A DNA stretch of 64,000 bases from Mesorhizobium sangaii. GTDB lineage: Bacteria > Pseudomonadota > Alphaproteobacteria > Rhizobiales > Rhizobiaceae. The notes below the pieces were generated by a model. The model was not told the DNA's origin. It saw nothing but the letters and a program-made list of their open reading frames with translations, and did no database searches. Of this stretch, positions 26,561-35,168 are shown one piece after another. Each line of letters starts with the position of its first letter. The stretch's first letter is position 1. Where the stretch lies: NCBI RefSeq assembly GCF_014207355.1, contig NZ_JACHEF010000007.1, forward strand, positions 1-64,000, read 5' to 3'. Position numbers and translations under genes: made by a program.

Positions 26561-27373
26561 ATGGTCACCAAGAGCAACCGTCCCACCGTCGCCGACATCC
26601 GCGCCATGAAGGGCCGCGGACAAAAGATTTCCATGCTCTACGTCACCTCTATCGAAGAGGCGGCGGCAGCGTATGCGGCCGGCGTCGACATGCTTTCGAT
26701 CGAGGGCCGCTTCTTCTCGCCCGAGATGCGCGAGGCGGCCGGCCGCTGCTTCGTGCAGGTCGGGCTGCCCTACGGTCCTGCCGGCGATCTGGTCACCTCG
26801 CAGGATTATCTCAAAACTGCGTATCACTTCATGCGCATCGGCGGCGACTGTTTCTACTGCGCCGCCTCGCTCGATATCCAGAAGGCGCTCTGCGACAACG
26901 CCGTGCCGGTCGTCGCCCATGTCGGCCTGATCCCCTCCCAATGCACCTGGACCGGCGGCTTCAAGGCCGTCGGCAGGACCGCCGAGAGTGCGCGTGCGGT
27001 GTGGGATCACGTCAAGCGCCTGGAGGCCATCGGCTGCTTCGGCGCCGAGCTGGAGGTGGTGCCCGACCGGGTCGCCGAACTGATCACGAGGAATACGCCC
27101 CTGATCATGCTTGGCATGGGCGCCGGGCCGCATGCCGACGCGCAGTATCTTTTCAGCGAGGACGTGCTCGGCCATACCGTCGGCCACAGGCCGCGCCACG
27201 CCAAGACCTACCGCAACTTCGCCGCCGAGTATGAACGGCTGCAGCGCGAGCGCATCGCCGCCTATCGCGAGTTCATATCCGACGTGCAGACGGGCACCTA
27301 TCCCGAGCCGCAGCACGTCGTCCCCGTCACCGACGAGGAGCTTTCTGCTTTCAAGGCGTCGCTGGGTCTCTAA
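26561..27373 (+). CDS. Divergent PanB-like (ketopantoate hydroxymethyltransferase family) protein
   Basis: The 270-aa protein resembles PanB in fold marks: 'AGVDMLSIEG', 'PVVAHVGLIPS', 'GFKAVGRT', 'GAELEVVPDRVAELI', 'LGMGAGPHADAQYLFSEDVL'. PanB moves a hydroxymethyl group from methylene-THF to a keto acid, using Mg held by two Asp and a Glu. Here the first Asp seems kept (D43), but the second, usually in a D-L-P-F motif, is Gly in 'QVGLPYG', and the Glu region is not conserved. A different reaction in the same superfamily (for example a retro-aldol) is likely. It begins eight bases after the isomerase gene. Confidence 0.75.
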   Translation: MVTKSNRPTVADIRAMKGRGQKISMLYVTSIEEAAAAYAAGVDMLSIEGRFFSPEMREAAGRCFVQVGLPYGPAGDLVTSQDYLKTAYHFMRIGGDCFYCAASLDIQKALCDNAVPVVAHVGLIPSQCTWTGGFKAVGRTAESARAVWDHVKRLEAIGCFGAELEVVPDRVAELITRNTPLIMLGMGAGPHADAQYLFSEDVLGHTVGHRPRHAKTYRNFAAEYERLQRERIAAYREFISDVQTGTYPEPQHVVPVTDEELSAFKASLGL

Positions 27374-27462
27374 TGTTTTGCCTGGAAGCATTCAGCCTGT
27401 TCGACGCCGGGGCATGATCGGCCGCATTGCCTTCTGCAACCGCTCGCTGGATAGTCCCGGCA

Positions 27463-28926
27463 ATGTTCGAGACTCTGGCGACTCACTGGCCCCAAATCCT
27501 TGCGATCATCTCGGTGGTGATGGCGACCGCCGGCATCATCCACGTCGTCATGACCAAGGAGGATGTCCGCGCCGCCACCGGCTGGGTCGGCGTCATGGTG
27601 CTGTCGCCCATCATCGGCGTGCTGATCTACGCCGTCGCCGGTATCAACCGCATCCGTCGCGCCTCGATCAGTGCCCAGCGCCCGCTTACCGGCGGCGCGG
27701 TGTCCGCCAAGCATGAGCGCGACGTTGCCGCCGAAGAGGCCCTGATCGTCGAGCGATACGGGCAGCGGTTCACCGGTCTGCGGACTCTGGGCGACAGGGT
27801 CGCGCGGCGCGCGCTCCTCCCTGGAAATGCAATCGATGTACTGGAGACAGGCGACGAGGCCTATGCCGCCATGTGCGCGGCGATCGACGGCGCCGCGCGC
27901 AGCGTCCTGCTCGAGACCTATATTTTCGACAATGATGCCGTCGGCCAGGTCTTCGTCGAGGCCCTCGCCGGCGCCGTCCGGCGCGGCGTCACGGTCCGCG
28001 TGCTGATCGATGCCGTCGGCGCCCGCTACTCCGTTCCCAGCATCCTGGGTCATCTGCGCAGCGCCGACATCCCCGCCGATGTCTTCAACGGCAACATCGT
28101 CATGGGCCTGCGCCTGCCCTACGCCAATCTCAGGACCCACAGGAAGATCCTGATCGTCGACGGTAAGGTCGCCTTCACCGGTGGCATGAACATCCGCAAG
28201 GGCTTCTCGGCCGAGTTCGCCGGTTCCAACAGCGCCAGGGACACGCATTTTCGGGTCACCGGTCCGGTCGTCGCCGATCTCTTCTCGGTCGCTGCCGAGG
28301 ATTGGCGCTTCGCCACCGACGAGGCGCTGAAGGGCGATGCCTGGCGAATTGGGCCGCTGTCGCCGGCGCCCGGCCTGCCGATGCTGGTGCGAACGGTCGC
28401 GTCCGGCCCCGACGCCAGCATCGAGACCAACCACAAGCTGCTGATCGGCGCATTCTCCGTCGCCCGCAAATCGATCCGCCTGATGTCGCCCTATTTCCTG
28501 CCGGACCGTGAACTGATCAGCGCCTTGACCACCGCTGCAAGGCGCGGCGTCGAAATCGACATCGTGGTGCCGGCGGTGAACAATCTTTTCCTTGTCGACC
28601 GCGCTATGACGGCGCAGTTCGATCAGCTGCTGAAGAACTATTGCCGTGTCTGGCGCACGGAGGGACCGTTCGATCATTCGAAGCTGCTTTCGATCGACGG
28701 CGTGTGGGCCTATGTCGGCTCTTCCAACCTTGACGCCCGGTCGCTGCGGCTGAATTTCGAGATCGACCTCGAGGTCCTCGACGCCGGCTTTGCCAGCGAG
28801 ATCCAGGCGCGGATCGGATCGGCGCTCGCCACCGCAGTGCCGGTGACGCTCGACGCCTTGCGGGCCCGACCCTTCCTTATCAGGCTGTTCGACCGGGTAT
28901 TGTGGCTCGGTTCGCCCTATCTCTAG
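27463..28926 (+). CDS. Cardiolipin synthase-type phospholipase D family protein
   Basis: The 487-aa protein has two N-terminal membrane helices ('ILAIISVVMATAGIIHVVM', 'GWVGVMVLSPIIGVLIYAV') and two HKD catalytic motifs: 'HRKILIVDGKVAFTGGMN' and 'DHSKLLSIDGVWAYVGSSN'. This matches bacterial ClsA-type cardiolipin synthases, which join two phosphatidylglycerols at the inner membrane. The start at 'MFETLATH' (ATG 27463) is preferred to an upstream start at 27427 because it gives a compact membrane N-terminus. It lies just left of an EEP-family gene on the same strand, possibly as a two-gene unit. Confidence 0.88.
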   Translation: MFETLATHWPQILAIISVVMATAGIIHVVMTKEDVRAATGWVGVMVLSPIIGVLIYAVAGINRIRRASISAQRPLTGGAVSAKHERDVAAEEALIVERYGQRFTGLRTLGDRVARRALLPGNAIDVLETGDEAYAAMCAAIDGAARSVLLETYIFDNDAVGQVFVEALAGAVRRGVTVRVLIDAVGARYSVPSILGHLRSADIPADVFNGNIVMGLRLPYANLRTHRKILIVDGKVAFTGGMNIRKGFSAEFAGSNSARDTHFRVTGPVVADLFSVAAEDWRFATDEALKGDAWRIGPLSPAPGLPMLVRTVASGPDASIETNHKLLIGAFSVARKSIRLMSPYFLPDRELISALTTAARRGVEIDIVVPAVNNLFLVDRAMTAQFDQLLKNYCRVWRTEGPFDHSKLLSIDGVWAYVGSSNLDARSLRLNFEIDLEVLDAGFASEIQARIGSALATAVPVTLDALRARPFLIRLFDRVLWLGSPYL

Positions 28927-29036
28927 CCCAGGTTGGCGCGTGTGAAGCCTGCCTGTCATGGAATATATGCCGACGGCGCCTATTTTGACTGTAGCCCGGT
29001 TCCGAATTGAAGCCAGCGAGGACGAGCAGCACAGAT

Positions 29037-29837
29037 ATGCACAGAACTGGACGCAGCCTTCCGGCAAGCATGCTTCTATCCATTCGCGACCGCAGGATGC
29101 AGAAGGCAAACGCCGGTGCGCCCAAGCGAACAGGCACAACTGGAACGCTGGTTGCCTCCTACAACGTCCACAAATGCATCGGCCTCGACAGGAAGTTCGA
29201 TCCCGAGCGGACCAGCCGCGTCATCCGCGAAATCGATCCTGACGTGATTGCGCTGCAGGAAGCCGACAACCGCTTCGGCGACCGTGACGGGCTTCTCGAC
29301 CTGTCTCGCCTGGAGCATGAAACCGGCCTCGTGCCGGTGCCCATTGCAGCCAATGGCAAGGGACATGGCTGGCACGGCAATGTCCTGCTGTTCAAGAAGG
29401 GCGTCGTCCGCGACGTGCATCAGATCAGGCTGCCGGGGCTGGAGCCGCGCGGCGCCGTGGTGGCGGAAATCGATCTTGACGGAAACCGGACCCTGCGCGT
29501 CATCGCCGCCCATCTCGGTTTGCTGCGCCGCTCCCGCTCGCAGCAGGCCCGCGTCGTGCTGGATATCATGAACAGCCCCGATGCCACGCCGACGCTCCTG
29601 CTCGGTGATCTCAACGAATGGCGGCTCGGCAACCGCTCCGCGCTGAACACGCTGCATGTCACCTTTGGCCCGCTGCCGCCGGCAGTGCCGACCTTCCCGT
29701 CAAACCTGCCGCTGCTGGCGCTAGACCGCATCATGGCCAACCGGCACGGCATGATCTCGGCCGTGGAGGCGCATGACACGCCGCTTTCGCGGGTGGCGTC
29801 CGACCACCTGCCGTTGACGGCATTTGTGCGCCTGTAA
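29037..29837 (+). CDS. Endonuclease/exonuclease/phosphatase (EEP) family protein
   Basis: The 266-aa protein has EEP superfamily residues: Asn in 'VASYNVHKCIG', Glu in 'IALQEADNRFG', 'RVIAAHLGLL', Asp/Asn in 'LLLGDLNEWR', and the final His in 'VASDHLPLTAF'. EEP enzymes cleave phosphodiester bonds in DNA, lipids or small molecules. Being next to a cardiolipin-synthase-like gene hints at a lipid phosphodiester substrate (inference). The start is uncertain: 29007, 29037 or 29097 are possible; a GAGGACGAG stretch precedes 29037. Confidence 0.8.
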   Translation: MHRTGRSLPASMLLSIRDRRMQKANAGAPKRTGTTGTLVASYNVHKCIGLDRKFDPERTSRVIREIDPDVIALQEADNRFGDRDGLLDLSRLEHETGLVPVPIAANGKGHGWHGNVLLFKKGVVRDVHQIRLPGLEPRGAVVAEIDLDGNRTLRVIAAHLGLLRRSRSQQARVVLDIMNSPDATPTLLLGDLNEWRLGNRSALNTLHVTFGPLPPAVPTFPSNLPLLALDRIMANRHGMISAVEAHDTPLSRVASDHLPLTAFVRL

Positions 29838-29949
29838 GGCAAATTGTCCGCCGATGACGGCCAACCTGGCGTCCGCGGCTATGAAAAGCGATATTGGAAC
29901 GCTAAGCCTTCCCGCGAGTTCATATGATTGAACCCTAGGAGGACGAGAC

Positions 29950-30351
29950 ATGAAAAACCTATTCCTGGCTTCGGTGATGGCATTGGCCGCAACGGTCGCC
30001 GTCATTGCGCCAACGCAAGCAGCAAGCTTGATTATCCAGTCCGACGACAATCAGTATTCGCCGGACGAGTCCGATAACGGTGGCCAGATCATCATCCGCC
30101 GCCATCATGACCGGAATTACAATGACAACCAATATGGCGACGATCAGAACGACGGCGTGCAGTTTGGCGAGTATCGCCGTCACCACCGGCCCTATTACGA
30201 CAACCAGTATGGTGACGACAGCGTACAGTTCGGTGATTACCAAGGTGGCGAATATCGCCGCCACCACCGGCATCACCGCTGCCATATCGAACTGGTCAAG
30301 ACCTGGCGCCACCACCACAGGGTGATCGAGGAAGTCCGCGTCTGCGGCTGA
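29950..30351 (+). CDS. Secreted His/Tyr/Asp-rich small protein with internal repeat
   Basis: The 133-aa protein has a clean signal peptide ('LASVMALAATVAVIAPTQA'), so it should be exported. The mature part has two near-identical blocks, 'YNDNQYGDDQNDGVQFGEYR' and 'YYDNQYGDDSVQFGDY', each followed by a basic His patch ('RRHHRP', 'RRHHRHHR'). The end has two Cys ('HRCHIELVK', 'EVRVCG'). The alternation of acidic and His-rich segments suggests metal binding or self-association. AGGAGG precedes the ATG by nine bases. I know of no function for the family. Confidence 0.75.
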   Translation: MKNLFLASVMALAATVAVIAPTQAASLIIQSDDNQYSPDESDNGGQIIIRRHHDRNYNDNQYGDDQNDGVQFGEYRRHHRPYYDNQYGDDSVQFGDYQGGEYRRHHRHHRCHIELVKTWRHHHRVIEEVRVCG

Positions 30352-30364
30352 TCTCGCCCGGAAC

Positions 30365-30398
30365 AACCGGTCGGCGCAAGCCGGCCGGTTTCGTTTTT
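30365..30398 (+). terminator. Rho-independent terminator after the His-rich protein gene
   Basis: AACCGGTCGGC (30365-30375), GCAA loop, GCCGGCCGGTT (30380-30390), then TTCGTTTTT. The arms pair fully except for one G-U position. The GNRA-type loop and T-tract are typical. Confidence 0.8.
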
Positions 30399-30400
30399 GC

Positions 30401-30416
30401 CTCATCAATTGATGAG
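30401..30416. promoter_or_regulatory. Perfect 16-bp palindrome upstream of the RND efflux operon
   Basis: CTCATCAATTGATGAG is perfectly symmetric. It lies ~265 bp before the adaptor gene and just after the terminator, in a gap without a credible gene. It could be an operator for a dimeric regulator of the efflux operon, though the distance to the start is long. Confidence 0.35.
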
Positions 30417-30681
30417 TAGCTTGCGAACTAACGCCATTCGAAGTCGGTGATCTGCGACGCCGGAGGCAAGCCGGCGCCCGCTCGGCCTCCAAATCACTGG
30501 CTAGGCAGCTCGCCGACGAGCGGCATCCACTCCAACGCCATCTGCCCCGTGCCTGCCGGCACGACGCGACAGCAGAAACCGAGGCGAATGACCGCCGGCA
30601 AGGCCGGTCAAACCTGTCCAACTGTTAATTCGACTTGGGTCGGTTTCGGCCATATTGGTTGATGGGGGTGAAAGAGCCGCC

Positions 30682-32055
30682 ATGGACCAGCAGTTGGAAA
30701 TACCCCTGCAGACGCCCCTGCAAACGAATGTCGCGCAACGCCGTTCGCGCGGCTGGATTCCCTGGCTGATCTTCCTCGCCGTCGTTGCCGGCACCGGCGC
30801 GTACCTCTACCAGCGCCCGCAGGTCACCGCCAGGCAGCCGGGCAACAGGAGGGGGGCACAGCCGATGTCGATCGGCGCCGCCACCATCGAGAAGGGCACG
30901 ATAGACGTCACCCTCAACGCGCTTGGCACGGTGACCTCGCTCTCCACCGTCACGGTCAAGCCGCAGGTCACCGGCCCGCTTGTCCAAGTGAACTTCAAGG
31001 AGGGTCAGGACGTCGCAAAGGGCGACCTGTTGGCTGAGGTCGATCCCCGTCCCTACCAGGCAGCACTCGCCCAGGCCCAGGGCCAGCTGGCGCGCGACCA
31101 GGCGATGCTGAAGGACGCCCAGCTCGACCTTGCGCGCGACAAGACACTGGTGACCCAGGGCGCGGCGACGCATCAAACGCTCGACGCGCAGGTCGCCCTG
31201 GTCGCGCAGGACGCGGGCTCCATCCAGGTCGACCAGGCTTTGGTTCAGACCGCCACCCTCAATCTCGACAATTGCCGCATCCTGGCGCCGGTCGACGGCC
31301 GCGCCGGCTTGCGCCAGGTGGATGAGGGCAACTACGTGACGCCGGGCGATGCCAACGGCATTGTCGTCATCACAAGGCTGCAGCCGATCAGCGTCCTTTT
31401 CACCGTGCCCGAGGACGACTTGCCGGAGATCGCGCAGCGCATGCAGCAGGGCGCCACGCTGCCCACCACCGCCTTCGACCGCGCCGGCAACAAGAAGCTC
31501 GCCAACGGCCAGCTTGAAACCTTCGACAGCCAGATCGACCCGAGCACCGGCACCATCAAGCTGAGGGCGGGCTTCGCCAACGAAACGCGCATTCTCTATC
31601 CGAACCAGTTCGTCAACATCGAGCTGCTGGTGGACGAGCACAAGGACGTGGCGATCGCCCCGATCGCCTCGATACAGCGCGGCCAGCCTGGCACCTTCGT
31701 CTATCTGGTCAATCCCGACAGCACCGTCTCCGTGCGCAAGGTCACGCTTGGCGTCACCAATGGCGAGCACGTCGAGATCCTGTCGGGGCTGAACCCCGGC
31801 GACCGCATCGTCGTCGACGGCGCCGACAAGCTTCGCGACGGAGCCCATGTCAACCTGCAACAGGACGGCCAGACACAGGCTCCGGCACAGGCACCCGCGC
31901 AGGCCTCAACGCCTGCACCGGCAGGGACAGCGCCTCAACCACAGGCGCAGCCACCCGATCAGCCGGCATCCGAGACGCCGAAGCCGGACGACACCGGCAG
32001 GCACAAGGGCCAGGGCCGCAAGCATCGTCACGCGGAGTCCGGGCAGCAGCAATGA
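30682..32055 (+). CDS. mdtA: RND efflux periplasmic adaptor (MdtA-like)
   Basis: The 457-aa membrane-fusion protein joins the RND pump to an outer-membrane channel. It has an N-terminal membrane anchor ('[19 protein letters not shown]'), a first lipoyl half ('[19 protein letters not shown]'), an alpha-hairpin (~115-190), the second lipoyl half with '[14 protein letters not shown]' and beta-barrel part '[13 protein letters not shown]'. The last ~60 residues are Ala/Pro/Gln-rich and basic, a common MdtA tail. Start ATG 30682 ('MDQQLEIP') is chosen; an upstream TTG at 30655 is possible. Its end overlaps the next gene by 4 bp (ATGA). Confidence 0.9.
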   Translation: MDQQLEIPLQTPLQTNVAQRRSRGWIPWLIFLAVVAGTGAYLYQRPQVTARQPGNRRGAQPMSIGAATIEKGTIDVTLNALGTVTSLSTVTVKPQVTGPLVQVNFKEGQDVAKGDLLAEVDPRPYQAALAQAQGQLARDQAMLKDAQLDLARDKTLVTQGAATHQTLDAQVALVAQDAGSIQVDQALVQTATLNLDNCRILAPVDGRAGLRQVDEGNYVTPGDANGIVVITRLQPISVLFTVPEDDLPEIAQRMQQGATLPTTAFDRAGNKKLANGQLETFDSQIDPSTGTIKLRAGFANETRILYPNQFVNIELLVDEHKDVAIAPIASIQRGQPGTFVYLVNPDSTVSVRKVTLGVTNGEHVEILSGLNPGDRIVVDGADKLRDGAHVNLQQDGQTQAPAQAPAQASTPAPAGTAPQPQAQPPDQPASETPKPDDTGRHKGQGRKHRHAESGQQQ

Positions 32056-35000
32056 GCCCATCGCGAGCCTTCATTCTGCGGCCGGTGGCGACATCGCTGT
32101 TCATGGTCGCCATCATGCTGTCCGGCCTGCTGGCTTACCGCTATCTGCCGGTCTCGGCGCTGCCCGAGGTCGACTATCCGACCATCCAGGTGCAGACCTT
32201 CTATCCGGGAGCAAGCCCGGACGTCATGACGTCCTCGGTCACCGCGCCGCTGGAAGTCCAGCTCGGGCAGATCGCCAACCTGAACCAGATGAATTCGGTC
32301 AGTTCGGCCGGCTCCTCGGTCATCACGCTGCAGTTCAGCCTGGCGATCTCGCTCGATGTCGCCGAGCAGGAGGTGCAGGCGGCCATCAACGCCGCCGGCA
32401 ATCTGCTGCCGGCCGATCTGCCGGCGCCGCCGATCTACGCCAAGGTCAATCCGGCCGATGCACCGGTGCTGACGCTCGGCCTGACATCGGACACGATGCC
32501 GCTGCGCGATGTGCAGCAGCTTGCCGACACAAGGCTGGCGCAGAAGATCTCGCAACTGTCGGGCGTCGGCCTGGTCAGCCTCAGCGGCGGCCAGCGCCCG
32601 GCCGTGCGCGTCCAGGCCGATCCGCGCAAGCTCGCCGCCTATGGCCTCAATCTCGACGATCTGCGCACCACACTGGGCAGCGCCAACGTCAACACGCCGA
32701 AAGGCAATTTCGACGGGCCGTCGCGGGCCTACACAATCAACGCCAACGACCAGCTGAAAAGCGCCGAGGAATACCGCTCGCTGATCGTCGCCTACAAGGA
32801 CGGCGCCCCGGTGCGGCTGAGCGATGTGGCAACGGTGGTCGACGCCACCGAGAACAACAGGCTGGCGGCCTGGATGAACAGCACGCCAGCGATCATCGTC
32901 AACATCCAGCGCCAGCCCGGCGCCAACGTCATCGAGGTGGTCGACCGCATCAAGGCGCTGTTGCCGCAATTGCAGGCGTCGCTGCCAAGCACCGTCGACG
33001 TCAAGGTGCTGACCGACCGCACCACCACCATCCGCGCGTCCGTGCGCGACGTCGAATACGAGCTGACGCTCGCCGTCATCCTCGTCGTGCTGGTCATTTT
33101 CGTCTTCCTGCGCAGCGCCCGTGCGACGCTCATTCCGAGCCTCTCGGTGCCCTTGTCGCTGGTTGGCACGCTGGGGTTCATGTACCTGTTCGGCTTCAGC
33201 CTCGACAATCTTTCGCTGATGGCGCTCACCATCGCCACCGGCTTCGTCGTCGACGACGCCATCGTCGTCATCGAGAACATCGCGCGCTATGTCGAGGAGG
33301 GTGCGACGCCGCTGCAGGCGGCGCTGAAGGGATCGCGGCAGATCGGCTTCACCATCATATCTCTGACCGTCTCGCTGATCGCCGTGCTGATCCCGCTGCT
33401 GTTCATGGGCGATGTCGTCGGCAGGCTGTTCCGCGAATTTTCCATCACGCTCGCCACCACCATCCTGATTTCCGCCGTGGTGTCGCTGACGCTGGTGCCG
33501 ATGGCCTGCGCCAAGCTGCTCAAGCCATTGTCGGCGGTGCGCGAGAACGCCCTGCAGCGCGCCAGCCGCGACTTCTTCGACTGGGTGATCAAGGGCTACG
33601 GCCGCGCGCTGACCTGGGTGCTCGACCGGCAGACGCTGATGCTTTTGGTCGCGGCGGCCACCCTGGTGCTGACGGCAGCACTCTACGTGGTCATCCCCAA
33701 GGGTTTCTTCCCGGTGCAGGATACCGGCGTCATCCAGGCCATCACCGAGGCACCGCAATCGGTGTCCTACGCCTCGATGGCCGAGCGGCAGCAAGAGCTG
33801 GCGGCCATCATCCTGAAAGACCCCGATGTCGACAGCCTGTCGTCCTTCATCGGCGTCGACGGCACCAACACCACCCTCAATGTCGGCCGCATCCTGATCA
33901 ACCTCAAGCCGCATGAAAAGCGCACCGCCGATATCACGCAAGTCATAGCAAGGCTGAAGCAGGCGACCGCCGCCACGGCCGGCGTCACCCTCTACATGCA
34001 GCCGGTGCAGGACCTGACCATCGACGGCACGGTCAGCCGTACGCAGTATCAATTCGTGCTGCAGGACGCCAATCCCGACGAGCTGACGCTATGGACGCCG
34101 AAGCTGCTGGCCAGGTTGAACACGCTGCCTGAGATCGCAGACGTCGCCAGCGACCTGTCGGATGCCGGGCTCGCCGTCTTCGTGGACATCGACCGCGACC
34201 AAGCGGCGCGCTTCGGCATCACGCCGGCGACGATCGACAACGCGCTCTACGACGCCTTCGGCCAGCGCATCGTCTCGACCATCTTCACCACATCCAGCCA
34301 GTACCGGGTCATTCTCGAAGCAGATCCCTCCTTGCAGGATTCGCTCAACGCGCTGTCGTCGGTCTACCTGCCGTCGTCGAGCGGCGGCAGTCCGGTGCCG
34401 CTGGCCGTGGTCGCCAGCACTCACGTCGCCACCGCACCGCTGCAGATCACCCATATGGGGCAATTCCCCGCCACCACAGTCTCGTTCAACCTGGCGCCCG
34501 GCGTGTCGCTTGGCGAAGCGGTCACCGCGATCCAGCAGGCACAAAGCGAGATCGGCATGCCGCTCAGCGTCATTACCAATTTCCAGGGAGCGGCGCGCGC
34601 GTTCCAGGCTTCGCTCGACAACACGCTGTTCCTGATCCTGGCGGCGGTGATCACCGTCTACATCGTGCTCGGCGTGCTCTATGAGAGCTTCATCCATCCG
34701 ATCACCATCTTGTCGACACTGCCTTCGGCCGGCATCGGCGCGCTGCTGGCGTTGATGATCGCCGGCGAGGACCTGACCATCATCTCGATCATCGGCATCA
34801 TCCTCTTGATCGGCGTCGTCAAGAAGAATGCCATCATGATGATCGACTTCGCGCTCGACGCGCAGCGCAACGAAGGCAAGGCGCCGCGCGAAGCCATCTA
34901 CCAGGCCTGCCTGCTGCGTTTCCGCCCGATCCTGATGACGACGCTGGCGGCGATGCTTGGGGCGCTGCCGCTGATGCTCGGTACCGGCGTCGGCTCGGAA

Positions 35001-35168
35001 CTGCGTCATCCGCTGGGCGTCACCATCGTCGGCGGCCTGCTCGTCAGCCAGTTGCTGACGCTGTTCACGACGCCGGTTATCTATCTCTGGTTCGATCGCC
35101 TTTCCGCCCGGCTGCAAGGCGTCCAGCCCGACCTTCCGCCTGCGTATGGTGCGGACGCCGCGCCATGA
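32052..35168 (+). CDS. mdtB: RND efflux pump subunit (MdtB-like)
   Basis: The 1038-aa inner-membrane transporter has the RND layout: TM1 near the start ('[20 protein letters not shown]'), a first large periplasmic loop, TMs 2-6, the duplicated second half and a conserved TM4 proton-relay motif '[20 protein letters not shown]'. In E. coli, MdtB and MdtC form a heterotrimer that exports bile salts, novobiocin and similar compounds. It overlaps both neighbours by ATGA (32052-32055 and 35165-35168). Orthology to MdtB versus other multidrug RND proteins is inferred from gene order. Confidence 0.9.
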   Translation: MSPSRAFILRPVATSLFMVAIMLSGLLAYRYLPVSALPEVDYPTIQVQTFYPGASPDVMTSSVTAPLEVQLGQIANLNQMNSVSSAGSSVITLQFSLAISLDVAEQEVQAAINAAGNLLPADLPAPPIYAKVNPADAPVLTLGLTSDTMPLRDVQQLADTRLAQKISQLSGVGLVSLSGGQRPAVRVQADPRKLAAYGLNLDDLRTTLGSANVNTPKGNFDGPSRAYTINANDQLKSAEEYRSLIVAYKDGAPVRLSDVATVVDATENNRLAAWMNSTPAIIVNIQRQPGANVIEVVDRIKALLPQLQASLPSTVDVKVLTDRTTTIRASVRDVEYELTLAVILVVLVIFVFLRSARATLIPSLSVPLSLVGTLGFMYLFGFSLDNLSLMALTIATGFVVDDAIVVIENIARYVEEGATPLQAALKGSRQIGFTIISLTVSLIAVLIPLLFMGDVVGRLFREFSITLATTILISAVVSLTLVPMACAKLLKPLSAVRENALQRASRDFFDWVIKGYGRALTWVLDRQTLMLLVAAATLVLTAALYVVIPKGFFPVQDTGVIQAITEAPQSVSYASMAERQQELAAIILKDPDVDSLSSFIGVDGTNTTLNVGRILINLKPHEKRTADITQVIARLKQATAATAGVTLYMQPVQDLTIDGTVSRTQYQFVLQDANPDELTLWTPKLLARLNTLPEIADVASDLSDAGLAVFVDIDRDQAARFGITPATIDNALYDAFGQRIVSTIFTTSSQYRVILEADPSLQDSLNALSSVYLPSSSGGSPVPLAVVASTHVATAPLQITHMGQFPATTVSFNLAPGVSLGEAVTAIQQAQSEIGMPLSVITNFQGAARAFQASLDNTLFLILAAVITVYIVLGVLYESFIHPITILSTLPSAGIGALLALMIAGEDLTIISIIGIILLIGVVKKNAIMMIDFALDAQRNEGKAPREAIYQACLLRFRPILMTTLAAMLGALPLMLGTGVGSELRHPLGVTIVGGLLVSQLLTLFTTPVIYLWFDRLSARLQGVQPDLPPAYGADAAP

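Noticed and set aside
31847-34052. Large frames overlapping the RND pump genes on both strands
   Set aside because: Shadows of the mdtB-like gene; His/Arg/Gln-rich with no membrane segments, while the pump frame is full length with RND motifs.
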